Shown here: positions 53,015-60,967 of the stretch, in pieces
Layout: every line of letters starts with the position of its first letter
Numbering within the stretch: the first letter of the stretch is position 1
NCBI GenBank assembly: GCA_025449935.1
Contig: JANWIJ010000082.1
Location: 1-64,000 of the forward strand
Direction of reading: 5' to 3'
DNA from: Chitinophagaceae bacterium
Lineage (GTDB): Bacteria; Bacteroidota; Bacteroidia; Chitinophagales; Chitinophagaceae
DNA length: 64,000 bases
Made by a program: the position numbers and the translations under genes
The notes under the pieces: model-generated
Told to the model about the DNA's origin: nothing
Seen by the model: only the letters and a program-made list of their open reading frames with translations
Databases searched by the model: none

Positions 53015-54676
53015 ATGAAAAAAATACACCTGCCGGCCGCCATAGTGTTTGGCATTTTTTTATGTTCCTGTTCCCGGAAAGAAAAAGTTGACCTGCTGGT
53101 ATTCAATGCCCGCATTTATACCGTAGACTCCTCTTTTTCCATCGCGGAAGCAATGGCGGTAAAAGACGGGAAGATTGTGGCAGTAGGTAAAACAGCTGAG
53201 CTGGAAGAAAAATATGACAGCCCGGAAAAACTGGATGCAGCGGGGAAATTCATTTATCCCGGTTTCATTGATGCGCATGCGCATTTTGTGGGTTATGGCA
53301 CCAGCCTGCAGCGGGTAAATTTAATGGGGACCGAAAGCTGGGAAGAAGCTATTGAGAGGGTAAAAGTTTTTGCCGCAGAAAACCTCCCTGCCGGGCAGGA
53401 TGGTAAAGAAGCCTGGATAACCGGCCGTGGCTGGGACCAGAATGACTGGGCAGTAAAAGATTTCCCAACCAATGAAAAATTAAGTGAGCTGTTTCCTGAC
53501 AGGCCGGTACTGCTGACCCGTGTGGATGGTCATGCTGCCGTTGCCAACCAGAAAGCGCTGGACATGGCAGGAATAAAAGCCGGTGATACTTTAACAGGCG
53601 GAGAGATTGAAGAAATGGAAGGAACACTAACCGGGATCCTGATCGACAATGCAGTTGATCTTGTTTCGGCAAAAATTCCTGACGCGACACAGGAGCAGTT
53701 TAAAAAGGCCCTCCAGGCTGCCGAAAAAAATTGTTTCGCCATGGGTTTAACTACTATCGATGATTGCGGCCTGAGTTATGTATCGGTTGATATGATCCGG
53801 GAATTACAGGCCAGCGGAGATCTGAAAATGCGATTGTACGTAATGCTCAGTGATGAAAAAACAAATTATGATTATGCGGACCGGAACGGGATCATCAAAA
53901 CGGACCGTTTGAATGTGAGAAGTTTTAAGGTGTACGGCGATGGCGCATTGGGTTCAAGGGGTGCCTGCTTACTACAGCCTTACAGCGATAAACCGGGGCT
54001 TTATGGTTTCCTGTTAAGCAACCCCAAGCACTTTGACTCAGTGGCCAATTATATTTCAAAAAAAGGCTGGCAGATGTGTACCCATGCAATCGGCGACAGT
54101 GGCAACCGCACTATGCTGAATATTTATGCCAGATATTTAAACGGGAGGAATGATCTGAGGTGGCGCATTGAGCATGCACAGGTGATCAATCCAAATGATT
54201 TTAATTTGTTTGGAATCAATTCTATTATACCATCCGTGCAACCCACGCATGCCACCTCGGATATGTACTGGGCCGGTGACCGGCTTGGTGCAGAAAGAGT
54301 GAAAGGAGCTTATGCTTTTAAACAGCTCCTGCAGCAAAATGGGTGGATTGCACTGGGAACTGATTTCCCCGTTGAAGACATTTCCACGTTCAAAACTTTT
54401 TTTGCCGCCGTTGTCAGAAAGGATGCCAAAAACTGGCCGGCAAATGGTTATCAAACAGAAAATGCCCTGACACGGGAAGAAGCACTAAGAGGAATGACCA
54501 TCTGGGCAGCCAGGTCCAATTTTGAAGAACACGAAAAAGGAAGCCTTGAAAAAGGGAAGTTTGCAGATTTTATCATCCTTGATAAAGACATTCTGCAGGC
54601 GGCGGAAAATGAGCTCCTGCAAACGATGGTACTGAAAACTTTTGTTGGGGGTGAAAAGGTTTACGAAAAAAAATAG
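53015..54676 (+). CDS. YtcJ-type amidohydrolase, lipoprotein
   Basis: A metal-dependent amidohydrolase of 553 residues (amidohydrolase 3 group). The N-terminus ends in a lipobox (FLCSC), so it is anchored outside the inner membrane. The metal site is complete in outline: HxH in GFIDAHAHF (H88, H90), CTHAIGD, RIEHAQV and the catalytic Asp in GTDFPVE. Relatives act on N-substituted formamides, acyl-amino acids or cyclic amides; the substrate is unknown. It is 110 bp upstream of the glutamine amidotransferase gene, which has its own promoter. Confidence 0.9.
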   Translation: MKKIHLPAAIVFGIFLCSCSRKEKVDLLVFNARIYTVDSSFSIAEAMAVKDGKIVAVGKTAELEEKYDSPEKLDAAGKFIYPGFIDAHAHFVGYGTSLQRVNLMGTESWEEAIERVKVFAAENLPAGQDGKEAWITGRGWDQNDWAVKDFPTNEKLSELFPDRPVLLTRVDGHAAVANQKALDMAGIKAGDTLTGGEIEEMEGTLTGILIDNAVDLVSAKIPDATQEQFKKALQAAEKNCFAMGLTTIDDCGLSYVSVDMIRELQASGDLKMRLYVMLSDEKTNYDYADRNGIIKTDRLNVRSFKVYGDGALGSRGACLLQPYSDKPGLYGFLLSNPKHFDSVANYISKKGWQMCTHAIGDSGNRTMLNIYARYLNGRNDLRWRIEHAQVINPNDFNLFGINSIIPSVQPTHATSDMYWAGDRLGAERVKGAYAFKQLLQQNGWIALGTDFPVEDISTFKTFFAAVVRKDAKNWPANGYQTENALTREEALRGMTIWAARSNFEEHEKGSLEKGKFADFIILDKDILQAAENELLQTMVLKTFVGGEKVYEKK

Positions 54677-54751
54677 AACCCGCATAATTAATAACGCTTA
54701 ATTTGAATCAATAGAACCCACAATTGTGCGTAATTCCACTACCCAACCGGC

Positions 54752-54782
54752 TGTGTAATGCATTATAAAATCATTATTTTTG
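54752..54782 (+). promoter_or_regulatory. Promoter of the amidotransferase operon
   Basis: TGTG at 54752-54755 and TATTTTTG at 54775-54782 with exactly 19 bp between. The ATG at 54787 lies 4 nt after the -7 element, so the transcript should be leaderless or nearly so. Confidence 0.6.
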
Positions 54783-54786
54783 TTGA

Positions 54787-55632
54787 ATGAGCTGGAATGA
54801 AAACAGGGCTGTAAAAGTAGCAATCCTCGATCTCTATGAAGGCAAAGCCAACCAGGGCATGCGCTGTATCCGTACCATCCTCCGCGAATGGGGTGAATCC
54901 AACCAGCTTGACCTGCATACAGTGGAATTTGATGTGAGATTGAAAAATGAACTGCCTGATGCTTCCTTTGATGTATATATTTCCAGCGGGGGACCCGGTG
55001 ATCCATTAGTGAGCCGTTTTGAGGATTGGGATATTGCCTGGTGCCGGTGGCTTGACAAAATGGAACGCTGGAATGCAAACCCTTCGAACATCCGGAAGAA
55101 GTACATTTTTTTTATCTGTCATTCCTTCCAGCTGGCCAGCCGTTATTTTAATGTGGGTTTGGTTTCCAAAAGAAAATCAACCGCCTTTGGTGTGTTCCCG
55201 GTTCATATGCTGGAGGGAGGTAAGGATGAACCTGTTTTTGATGCACTTCGTGATCCATTTTATGCCGTGGACAGCCGCGACTTCCAGGTTATTCAACCCA
55301 ACCACAACCTGCTGACGGAAATGGGTGCTAAAATTCTTTGTATTGAAAAAAGTCGTCCCCATGTGCCCTATGAACGGGCTATCATGGGTATCCGGTTCAA
55401 TGATCACATGATTGGTACACAGTTTCATCCCGAAGCCGATGCAAAAGGTATGAGCATGTACCTGCAGACAGCAGAAAAACGGCAAACGGTTATTGAAAGT
55501 CACGGCGAGGATAAACTTATCAGCATGCTGGAACATTTAAATGATCCTGACAAGATCATGTGGACCCAGGCCCATATACTCCCCAATTTCCTGAATAACG
55601 CGGTTGAACAATTACAGGAAGTAATGGTATAA
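54787..55632 (+). CDS. Class I glutamine amidotransferase
   Basis: A stand-alone class I (triad) glutamine amidotransferase of 281 residues, with SSGGPGDPL as oxyanion region, the nucleophile C111 in FFICHSFQLASRYF and the His-Glu pair H214, E216 in GTQFHPEAD. Such domains split glutamine and hand ammonia to a synthetase; free forms may instead hydrolyse gamma-glutamyl bonds. It starts a compact operon (gaps of 47, 17 and 2 bp) with an ATP-grasp-like gene, a cupin and a barrel protein, which suggests that the ATP-grasp-like protein is its synthetase partner. Its nucleophile block has CHSFQ rather than the usual CxGxQ. Confidence 0.87.
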   Translation: MSWNENRAVKVAILDLYEGKANQGMRCIRTILREWGESNQLDLHTVEFDVRLKNELPDASFDVYISSGGPGDPLVSRFEDWDIAWCRWLDKMERWNANPSNIRKKYIFFICHSFQLASRYFNVGLVSKRKSTAFGVFPVHMLEGGKDEPVFDALRDPFYAVDSRDFQVIQPNHNLLTEMGAKILCIEKSRPHVPYERAIMGIRFNDHMIGTQFHPEADAKGMSMYLQTAEKRQTVIESHGEDKLISMLEHLNDPDKIMWTQAHILPNFLNNAVEQLQEVMV

Positions 55633-55679
55633 GATTTTCTCCCTGTTTTGGTTCCCCGCCGGGCATTTGCTAACTTCCG

Positions 55680-56891
55680 TTGAAAACAGGCATTATGATA
55701 CCGGCCATCCGCAAAGCTTACAACAGCGCATTTACAACGGAAAAATATGAGGCCTTTTTAAAAGAACTTCACGCTGCACACCGGGATGCGCTTGACTTCC
55801 GTGTTGCAGAAACTCCCATCTTTGTTCCGAAGGATTTTACAGACAAAATGCTGGATGCCTGTGAAAGCATTATCAACATCATTGTCGACCCATCCTTCAA
55901 GGAACTTACCAAAAATGCGATTCCCCGGAACTGGCAGGTACCTGGTGAAAACGATCATACTCATTTTATTGCCTTTGACTTTGGTATTTGTATTAATGAC
56001 AGCGGCGGGTATGAGCCACAACTGATCGAAATGCAGGGGTTTCCTTCCCTGTTTGCCTATGAAGTATTGCTGGATGATGTATTCAGGCATCATTTCCCGG
56101 TGGCGGACAATTTTTCCTGTTACCTGGGTGATTATGACCGGGAAAGCTATATCCGGGCAATGAAAGATATCATTATAGCGGGCCATGACCCGGAAAATGT
56201 AATCCTGCTGGAAATATTCCCCAAAAAACAAAAAACAAGGATCGATTTTTTTTGTACGGAAGATTACCTGGGTATCAGGATGGTTTGCCTGACGGAGCTG
56301 ATAAGGGAAGGTAACAAACTGTTTTACCTGCTTGATGGCCAGAAGACTGCGGTGAAGAGAATTTACAACCGTGTCATCTTTGATGACCTGGAACAACAGA
56401 GTCCGGAAGTGCAGGAAAAAGGAAAAATTTTCTTTGAACCCCTGGAGGTGGAATGGTGCCCGCACCCAAACTGGTTTTACAGGATCAGCAAATACACGCT
56501 CCCGCTGATCCGGCATCCCTATGTGCCACAAACGTTTTATTTAAATGAAGTAAAACAAATACCCGCTGACCTCGAAAATTATGTATTAAAGCCGTTGTTC
56601 TCTTTCGCAGGGCAGGGCGTGGTCATTGACGTGACGCGGCAGGATATAGACAAAGTAAAAGACCCGGAAAACTGGATCCTGCAGCGGAAAGTAAAATATG
56701 CAGAAGTAATTAATACCCCGGATGTGCCGGCCAAGGCCGAGATAAGGCTATTCTATTTCTGGAAAGACGGTGAAGCGAGACCTGTCGCGACCAATAACCT
56801 GGGAAGGCTGAGCAAGGGAAAAATGATCGGTGTTCGTTATAACAAAGACAAAGAATGGGTGGGTGGAAGTTTTTGTTATTTTGAGAAATAA
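55680..56891 (+). CDS. Diverged ATP-grasp-like protein (circularly permuted or glutathionylspermidine-synthase-like)
   Basis: A 403-residue protein without a family I can name with certainty. Features of an ATP-grasp enzyme are visible: an acidic QLIEMQGFPSLFAYE segment that may bind metal or substrate, KRIYNRVIFDDLEQQ, the Lys and Gly loop in YVLKPLFSFAGQGVVID, the clamp WILQRKVKY, and AEIRLFYFWKDGEARP with the Glu and Arg. The order fits permuted ATP-grasp proteins related to glutathionylspermidine synthase. It lies between a glutamine amidotransferase and a cupin, so an ATP-driven amide or peptide formation is plausible. The alternative start at 55695 (ATG, third Met-like position) would remove only five residues. 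Confidence 0.68.
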   Translation: MKTGIMIPAIRKAYNSAFTTEKYEAFLKELHAAHRDALDFRVAETPIFVPKDFTDKMLDACESIINIIVDPSFKELTKNAIPRNWQVPGENDHTHFIAFDFGICINDSGGYEPQLIEMQGFPSLFAYEVLLDDVFRHHFPVADNFSCYLGDYDRESYIRAMKDIIIAGHDPENVILLEIFPKKQKTRIDFFCTEDYLGIRMVCLTELIREGNKLFYLLDGQKTAVKRIYNRVIFDDLEQQSPEVQEKGKIFFEPLEVEWCPHPNWFYRISKYTLPLIRHPYVPQTFYLNEVKQIPADLENYVLKPLFSFAGQGVVIDVTRQDIDKVKDPENWILQRKVKYAEVINTPDVPAKAEIRLFYFWKDGEARPVATNNLGRLSKGKMIGVRYNKDKEWVGGSFCYFEK

Positions 56892-56908
56892 TTTGAACCA
56901 ATTATTGT

Positions 56909-57223
56909 ATGCAACAAATTAAAAATATCAGTCCCAAAGAACTGGTACCCGGTATCACGGGATATTACGCCCATGCTAACAGCATGACCTTTGGTTATGT
57001 TGAATTAAGAGCGGGGAGCAGCATACCCACGCACCAGCATGTGCACGAACAGATCACTTATATTTTAGAGGGAGAGCTGGATATGGTGATCGGCGGCGAA
57101 GCTTGTTTACTGACAGCCGGTATGTATCATGTCATAACTTCCAATACGCCTCATTCAGCTATTGCGAAAACAGCCTGTAAGGTCATTGATGCCTTCAGCC
57201 CGGCACGGGACGATTATAAATAA
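56909..57223 (+). CDS. Cupin domain protein
   Basis: A single-domain cupin of 104 residues. Motif 1 reads THQHVHEQITYILEGE (H42, H44 and E47 as likely metal ligands) and motif 2 has NTPHSA with H82. The small size and the second motif fit metal-binding cupins with enzyme or sensor roles. Operon position (17 bp after the ATP-grasp-like gene, 2 bp before the barrel gene) suggests that it acts on or senses the product of these enzymes. Confidence 0.87.
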   Translation: MQQIKNISPKELVPGITGYYAHANSMTFGYVELRAGSSIPTHQHVHEQITYILEGELDMVIGGEACLLTAGMYHVITSNTPHSAIAKTACKVIDAFSPARDDYK

Positions 57224-57225
57224 TC

Positions 57226-58014
57226 ATGGGGATGATAAGACAGCTGCTTATTTTATTTTCCAGTTATGCCCACCTGGCAAGCTATGCACAGGCTGATAAC
57301 GAAATACAGGTTTACGCTTCGCCAACGATCCAGCATCAATGGACCATATTTGAATTGCATTCCAATTATACATTCAAGGGAAGTAAACTGCTCACCGTTC
57401 CCCGTTCAGCCAAATGGACCAATGAAACCCTGGAGATCACGCATGGTTTTGGAAAGAATTTTGAAATTGGCTTTTACACATTCACCGGGGTTGCACCCGG
57501 CGGCGGTTTTCAATATTTGGGCAACCAGGTAAGACCAAGGATCACGGTACCCGAGTCATGGAAATGGAATATGGGCGCCAGCCTTTCCCTCGAGTTCGGT
57601 TTTTTCAGGCCGGATGATACAAGCCAATTTTGCTGGCAGGGTGAACTTCGTCCTATCATAGATAAAACACTCAGGAACTGGTATTTTTCGTTTAACCCGA
57701 ATTTAGACTTTGTAATATCGGGGCCGGAAAAAGGGGTGGGTATATCGCCCCAGTTTAAGACCGTATATACAATCAATCAAAAACTGGGGTTGGGGATTGA
57801 ATATTATGGCAGCCTGGGTTCATTCAAAAGAGTATTACCGGGCAACCTGCAGGAACACCTGGCCGGCCCGGTGATCGACCTTTATCTTCATCCTATGTGG
57901 GAGATCAATGGTGGTTTTTTATTTGGTTTGACTGAAAATACAAACCAGCGGGTTCTCAAGCTGCTGTTGGGCAGGAGAATAGCCGGCAGGGCAAAAGAAA
58001 AAACTCAAAAATAG
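57226..58014 (+). CDS. Predicted outer-membrane barrel protein, unknown
   Basis: A 262-residue exported protein with a signal peptide of about 21 residues (HLASYAQ). The mature part has regularly spaced amphipathic strands rich in Trp, Tyr and Phe (NYTFKGSKLLTVP, FEIGFYTFTGVAPGGGFQYLG, MGASLSLEFGFF), as in outer-membrane barrels of Bacteroidota. It starts 2 bp after the cupin gene and so belongs to the operon; it could export or import the product. Its 3' end overlaps the end of the convergent porin gene by 10 bp. Confidence 0.72.
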   Translation: MGMIRQLLILFSSYAHLASYAQADNEIQVYASPTIQHQWTIFELHSNYTFKGSKLLTVPRSAKWTNETLEITHGFGKNFEIGFYTFTGVAPGGGFQYLGNQVRPRITVPESWKWNMGASLSLEFGFFRPDDTSQFCWQGELRPIIDKTLRNWYFSFNPNLDFVISGPEKGVGISPQFKTVYTINQKLGLGIEYYGSLGSFKRVLPGNLQEHLAGPVIDLYLHPMWEINGGFLFGLTENTNQRVLKLLLGRRIAGRAKEKTQK

Positions 58015-59234
58015 GTGGCGATACCAAATTGGAAACCCGCGAGCTTTGAAGCCGGATTTCCCAGGATATCTTTTTGCCAGTTGTACCGGTAGTTTAACCG
58101 CAGGACAGTTTGCGCTCCCGGCCTCCAGCTGATCGCCGGAACAAGGGAGAAAATATCATCAGCAATGTTGGACCCGGTAGCCGAAAATTTTCCTTTATTC
58201 CAGTCAACATACTCTAACCGCAGGGCAACATTGATCACTGATTTCTCAAATCCGAAAACCGGTTTTTTGAACACAGGCTGCACAAGATCAATAAAACCAC
58301 CCTGCTGTTTTTCCCCAAACTGTTCCGAATACGTATCAGGAACATCCACCTTAACCCAGGCCCATTCGCCATTGACAACCGTTTTTGTTTTTGAAACCGT
58401 TGTATTAAAGTCAATAGCAAAAACATTCACTCTTCTTTTTTTATCCAGCCGCAAACCATCTTCCTGGTATTTATTATACACCCCCCCCATATAAGAAAGA
58501 CCCAGTTCCCCTGCTTTATTATTTCTTAACGCTACTTTACCGGTGACAAGGGGACTGCCGTTAAAACTTTCTTCAAAGCGGTCGGGGTTTTCCTTGGTGG
58601 CCGGAAGAAAAGTTTTGTTCTCCCCATTGGCAATAACCCGGTCATCAAAACCATTGGTCAGGTAAACTTCATAAGCATATACCCAGTCCTTCCGGTATTG
58701 CTTCCCATAAAGGCCAAACCCGACATTACTGAAAGTGGCCGGTAACATTTGCGTAGCAGAAAGCGGCCGGTCAACAAATTCCCACTTTGGACCGTCATGG
58801 TTTTGATTAAACGCGCCTATAGGATTCATAACGATACCGCCGCGGAAATTCAAAAGGGGGTTAAATTCAATATCCACCGAAGCAAACTCAATATTGATTT
58901 CCTTGGTGCCGTCTTCAAACTCAATCTCGCTTAGAAACTTAATCCGGTTGGCGATGGAAGAAGAGACAAACAACGTGAGCCTTCTCATCTGGAACTGGTG
59001 ACCTTCTGTTACACCGTCCTGCTGCAGGTACTGGTAGTTGGCTTCCGCGTATCCGCCAAGTGCCACCGGCAACTTCCCAGCCTGGAGGAAAGGACGATTG
59101 TATACAGCATCCATATTCAATTGCGGCTTGCTGGTATCCTGCGGAATCCGCCGGAGCAACGAAGGATCAACCTGCGCAGTTACTGTAGAAGTAACCCAAC
59201 AAAAAAAGAAAATGAATAAGTATATTTTTTTCAT
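58005..59234 (-). CDS. Porin (phosphate-selective porin O/P type)
   Basis: A 409-residue outer-membrane porin. Signal peptide about 1-20 (VTSTVTAQ). The first strands (LPVALGGYAEANYQYLQ, HQFQMRRLTLFVSSSI, IKFLSEIEFEDG) and the C-terminal aromatic end (FGIATYF) fit the porin O/P and related families. It is the last gene of a three-gene unit: its start overlaps the Rieske gene stop by 4 bp. The pore probably serves substrates or metal for the two redox proteins (inference). Confidence 0.82.
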   Translation of the reverse strand: MKKIYLFIFFFCWVTSTVTAQVDPSLLRRIPQDTSKPQLNMDAVYNRPFLQAGKLPVALGGYAEANYQYLQQDGVTEGHQFQMRRLTLFVSSSIANRIKFLSEIEFEDGTKEINIEFASVDIEFNPLLNFRGGIVMNPIGAFNQNHDGPKWEFVDRPLSATQMLPATFSNVGFGLYGKQYRKDWVYAYEVYLTNGFDDRVIANGENKTFLPATKENPDRFEESFNGSPLVTGKVALRNNKAGELGLSYMGGVYNKYQEDGLRLDKKRRVNVFAIDFNTTVSKTKTVVNGEWAWVKVDVPDTYSEQFGEKQQGGFIDLVQPVFKKPVFGFEKSVINVALRLEYVDWNKGKFSATGSNIADDIFSLVPAISWRPGAQTVLRLNYRYNWQKDILGNPASKLAGFQFGIATYF

Positions 59235-59677
59235 ATAGCTCTGAGGTCAATAAATAATTGATTGCCGGCAACCGATACCGGGAAATTCCGGAGATTCCTG
59301 TCTGCCGGGCCCGTCTTTACCGTGCCTTTGCTATTAAACTCGCTGCCATGTGCGGTACATTGCAGGTAATCACCCGATACCTGTAATTCAGCACCCTGGT
59401 GCGTGCATTTCATCCACAAAGCTGAATACTCGTTTTCACTGAACCGGTATACACATACAGGATACTGCAAGGCTTCATTCCTGATAATAATAAATGGACG
59501 GTAGGCGGTTTTCCCCTGCTGCCTGGTCACGAATTCATTTATATCAATTGTCAATCCGTCTTTTCCCAGCGTACCACTGATATAACGGGTGGCTGTACAG
59601 GATGATAATACAGCCGTCACACCGGTTGCGGATAAACAGGCCGTGCAGCTGTTTCTTATAAACTTTCTTCTGTCCAT
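59231..59677 (-). CDS. Exported Rieske [2Fe-2S] protein
   Basis: A 148-residue Rieske protein. The cluster ligands are C91 and H93 in CTHQGAEL and C107 and H110 in CTAHGSEF. The start MDRRKFIRNSC is a twin-arginine type signal, and SSC at 25-27 can be a lipobox, so the folded protein is probably exported by Tat and anchored as a lipoprotein. It lies 2 bp after the di-haem gene and overlaps the porin start; the trio is translationally coupled. The protein should pass electrons in the periplasm or at the outer membrane. Confidence 0.9.
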   Translation of the reverse strand: MDRRKFIRNSCTACLSATGVTAVLSSCTATRYISGTLGKDGLTIDINEFVTRQQGKTAYRPFIIIRNEALQYPVCVYRFSENEYSALWMKCTHQGAELQVSGDYLQCTAHGSEFNSKGTVKTGPADRNLRNFPVSVAGNQLFIDLRAI

Positions 59678-59679
59678 TC

Positions 59680-60867
59680 TTAAAGTGATTCCAGGAATTT
59701 TATGAGCCGGGCTTTGTCAGCGGGTGCTAATTGCTGGAAATTATTTTTGCTCTGGGAGCCTTCTCCCGCATGCAGCGTGATGGCTTCTTCAATGCTCCTG
59801 GCCCGGCCGTCATGTAATAAAAAATATTGCCCACCCTGCGAATTTTTTGAAAGGCCCAATCCCCACAGGGCGGGTGTTTTCCATTCAGCGGTTGCAGCAG
59901 AACCTTCGGTGTACCCGTCATTCAACCCGGGTCCCATGTCGTGAAGCAACATATCAGTATAGGGAAAAAAGGTTCTATTGGATAATGCAGCAACCGGAGA
60001 GAATCCCGTAGTTAGCTGAGGGGTGTGGCAATTACCGCAGCCTGTATTTAAAAAGACCTGGCGCCCGCTTTGTATATCAGCGTCCTGCTGGTTTCGCTGA
60101 ACCGGAGGTTTCAGTGTCTTTAAATAGAATACGACATCATTTACTATTTGGGTAGATACTTCCGGGTCGATCGGCAAACCGCTATAAGTATCATTCGGTT
60201 CGAATACAGATGCAATACCAATATCCTGGTTATACGCATTGGCCGTTTGCTGTAACAAATCATAGGCAGCGGCTTTCTTTCCAAAACGGCCCATGTATTT
60301 TCCATTTTGAAGCACGGAAGCTGGTCTCGGAACAGCATAAACAGGAATACTAAGCCAGTTGGGACGACCTGATATTCCATCCCCGTTTATGTCATTTTCA
60401 TCGGATAACCCGGCTAGAACAGCATCCGGGACTGCATCTAATAAGCCGAGGCCGGTGTTGGCCGGCGGCATGAACTTAGCGAATGTGGCTCCTGCTGGTA
60501 TTTGTTCCGGTTGAAAACCGGGAATGGCCCGGTGCTGTAATTGAGGTCCGCCAAGGTGCAGAAACTGGTTTCCTGTAACATCAGTTTGTCCGAACCGGGT
60601 AAGCATGGTAAATGGATGTCCTTTCCCATCACCTGCATGGCAGCTCGCACAGGAAGTGGCCACAAATATTGGTCCCAGGCCATTGGCGGGTGTAAATACA
60701 TCATCGTTAAAAGCTATATCTCCCCGGAGGAAAACCAGGTTTTGTTCAGCTGTCAATCCTTCGATGGGTCCATCCAGGATTTCATCATCACCGGGGGCAC
60801 CCGGTAATAATTTCTGGCAGGCTACGATACCCGTTACCAGGAAAAAAATAATAAACAGTTTCTTCAT
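59680..60867 (-). CDS. Di-haem oxidoreductase (DHOR/COG3488), lipoprotein
   Basis: A 395-residue di-haem c-type protein of the putative-peroxidase (thiol oxidoreductase, DUF1111) family. Two haem sites are seen: CASCH (C73, C76, H77) and CGNCH (C277, C280, H281). The signal MKKLFIIFFLVTGIVAC gives a lipoprotein with C17. DENDINGDGISG resembles a calcium loop and is usual in this family. Members are related to MauG and cytochrome c peroxidases; the substrate is not known. It begins the Rieske/porin operon, behind a conspicuous dyad sequence and a TATATTTG promoter element. Confidence 0.9.
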   Translation of the reverse strand: MKKLFIIFFLVTGIVACQKLLPGAPGDDEILDGPIEGLTAEQNLVFLRGDIAFNDDVFTPANGLGPIFVATSCASCHAGDGKGHPFTMLTRFGQTDVTGNQFLHLGGPQLQHRAIPGFQPEQIPAGATFAKFMPPANTGLGLLDAVPDAVLAGLSDENDINGDGISGRPNWLSIPVYAVPRPASVLQNGKYMGRFGKKAAAYDLLQQTANAYNQDIGIASVFEPNDTYSGLPIDPEVSTQIVNDVVFYLKTLKPPVQRNQQDADIQSGRQVFLNTGCGNCHTPQLTTGFSPVAALSNRTFFPYTDMLLHDMGPGLNDGYTEGSAATAEWKTPALWGLGLSKNSQGGQYFLLHDGRARSIEEAITLHAGEGSQSKNNFQQLAPADKARLIKFLESL

Positions 60868-60879
60868 TATTCAGTTGTT

Positions 60880-60917
60880 CTAAATAAATTTTTAGTCTTG
60901 TCTAAAAATATATTTAG
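60880..60917 (-). promoter_or_regulatory. 38-bp dyad operator in front of the di-haem operon
   Basis: CTAAATAAATTTTTAG (60880-60895) and CTAAAAATATATTTAG (60902-60917) are inverted copies with one mismatch in 16 positions around TCTTGT. Each copy is itself an imperfect palindrome of CTAAA/TTTAG half-sites, giving four half-sites. It lies directly downstream of the -7 element, where a repressor would block transcription. The half-sites resemble boxes of DtxR/MntR-like metal regulators, but that is inference. Confidence 0.65.
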
Positions 60918-60918
60918 T

Positions 60919-60926
60919 CAAATATA
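60919..60926 (-). promoter_or_regulatory. -7 promoter element of the di-haem operon
   Basis: TATATTTG on the minus strand (exact TAnnTTTG), directly upstream of the dyad operator; leader of about 45-50 nt. No clear -33 element. Confidence 0.55.
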
Positions 60927-60967
60927 AGAACTTTTTCATTCCGGCGGGAAAAAATCAGCTTCAATTG

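Noticed and set aside
49170-56891. N-acetylglutaminylglutamine amide (NAGGN) pathway
   Set aside because: That pathway uses an asparagine-synthetase-like class II amidotransferase, while this cluster has a class I (Cys-His-Glu) type, so it is not the same system.
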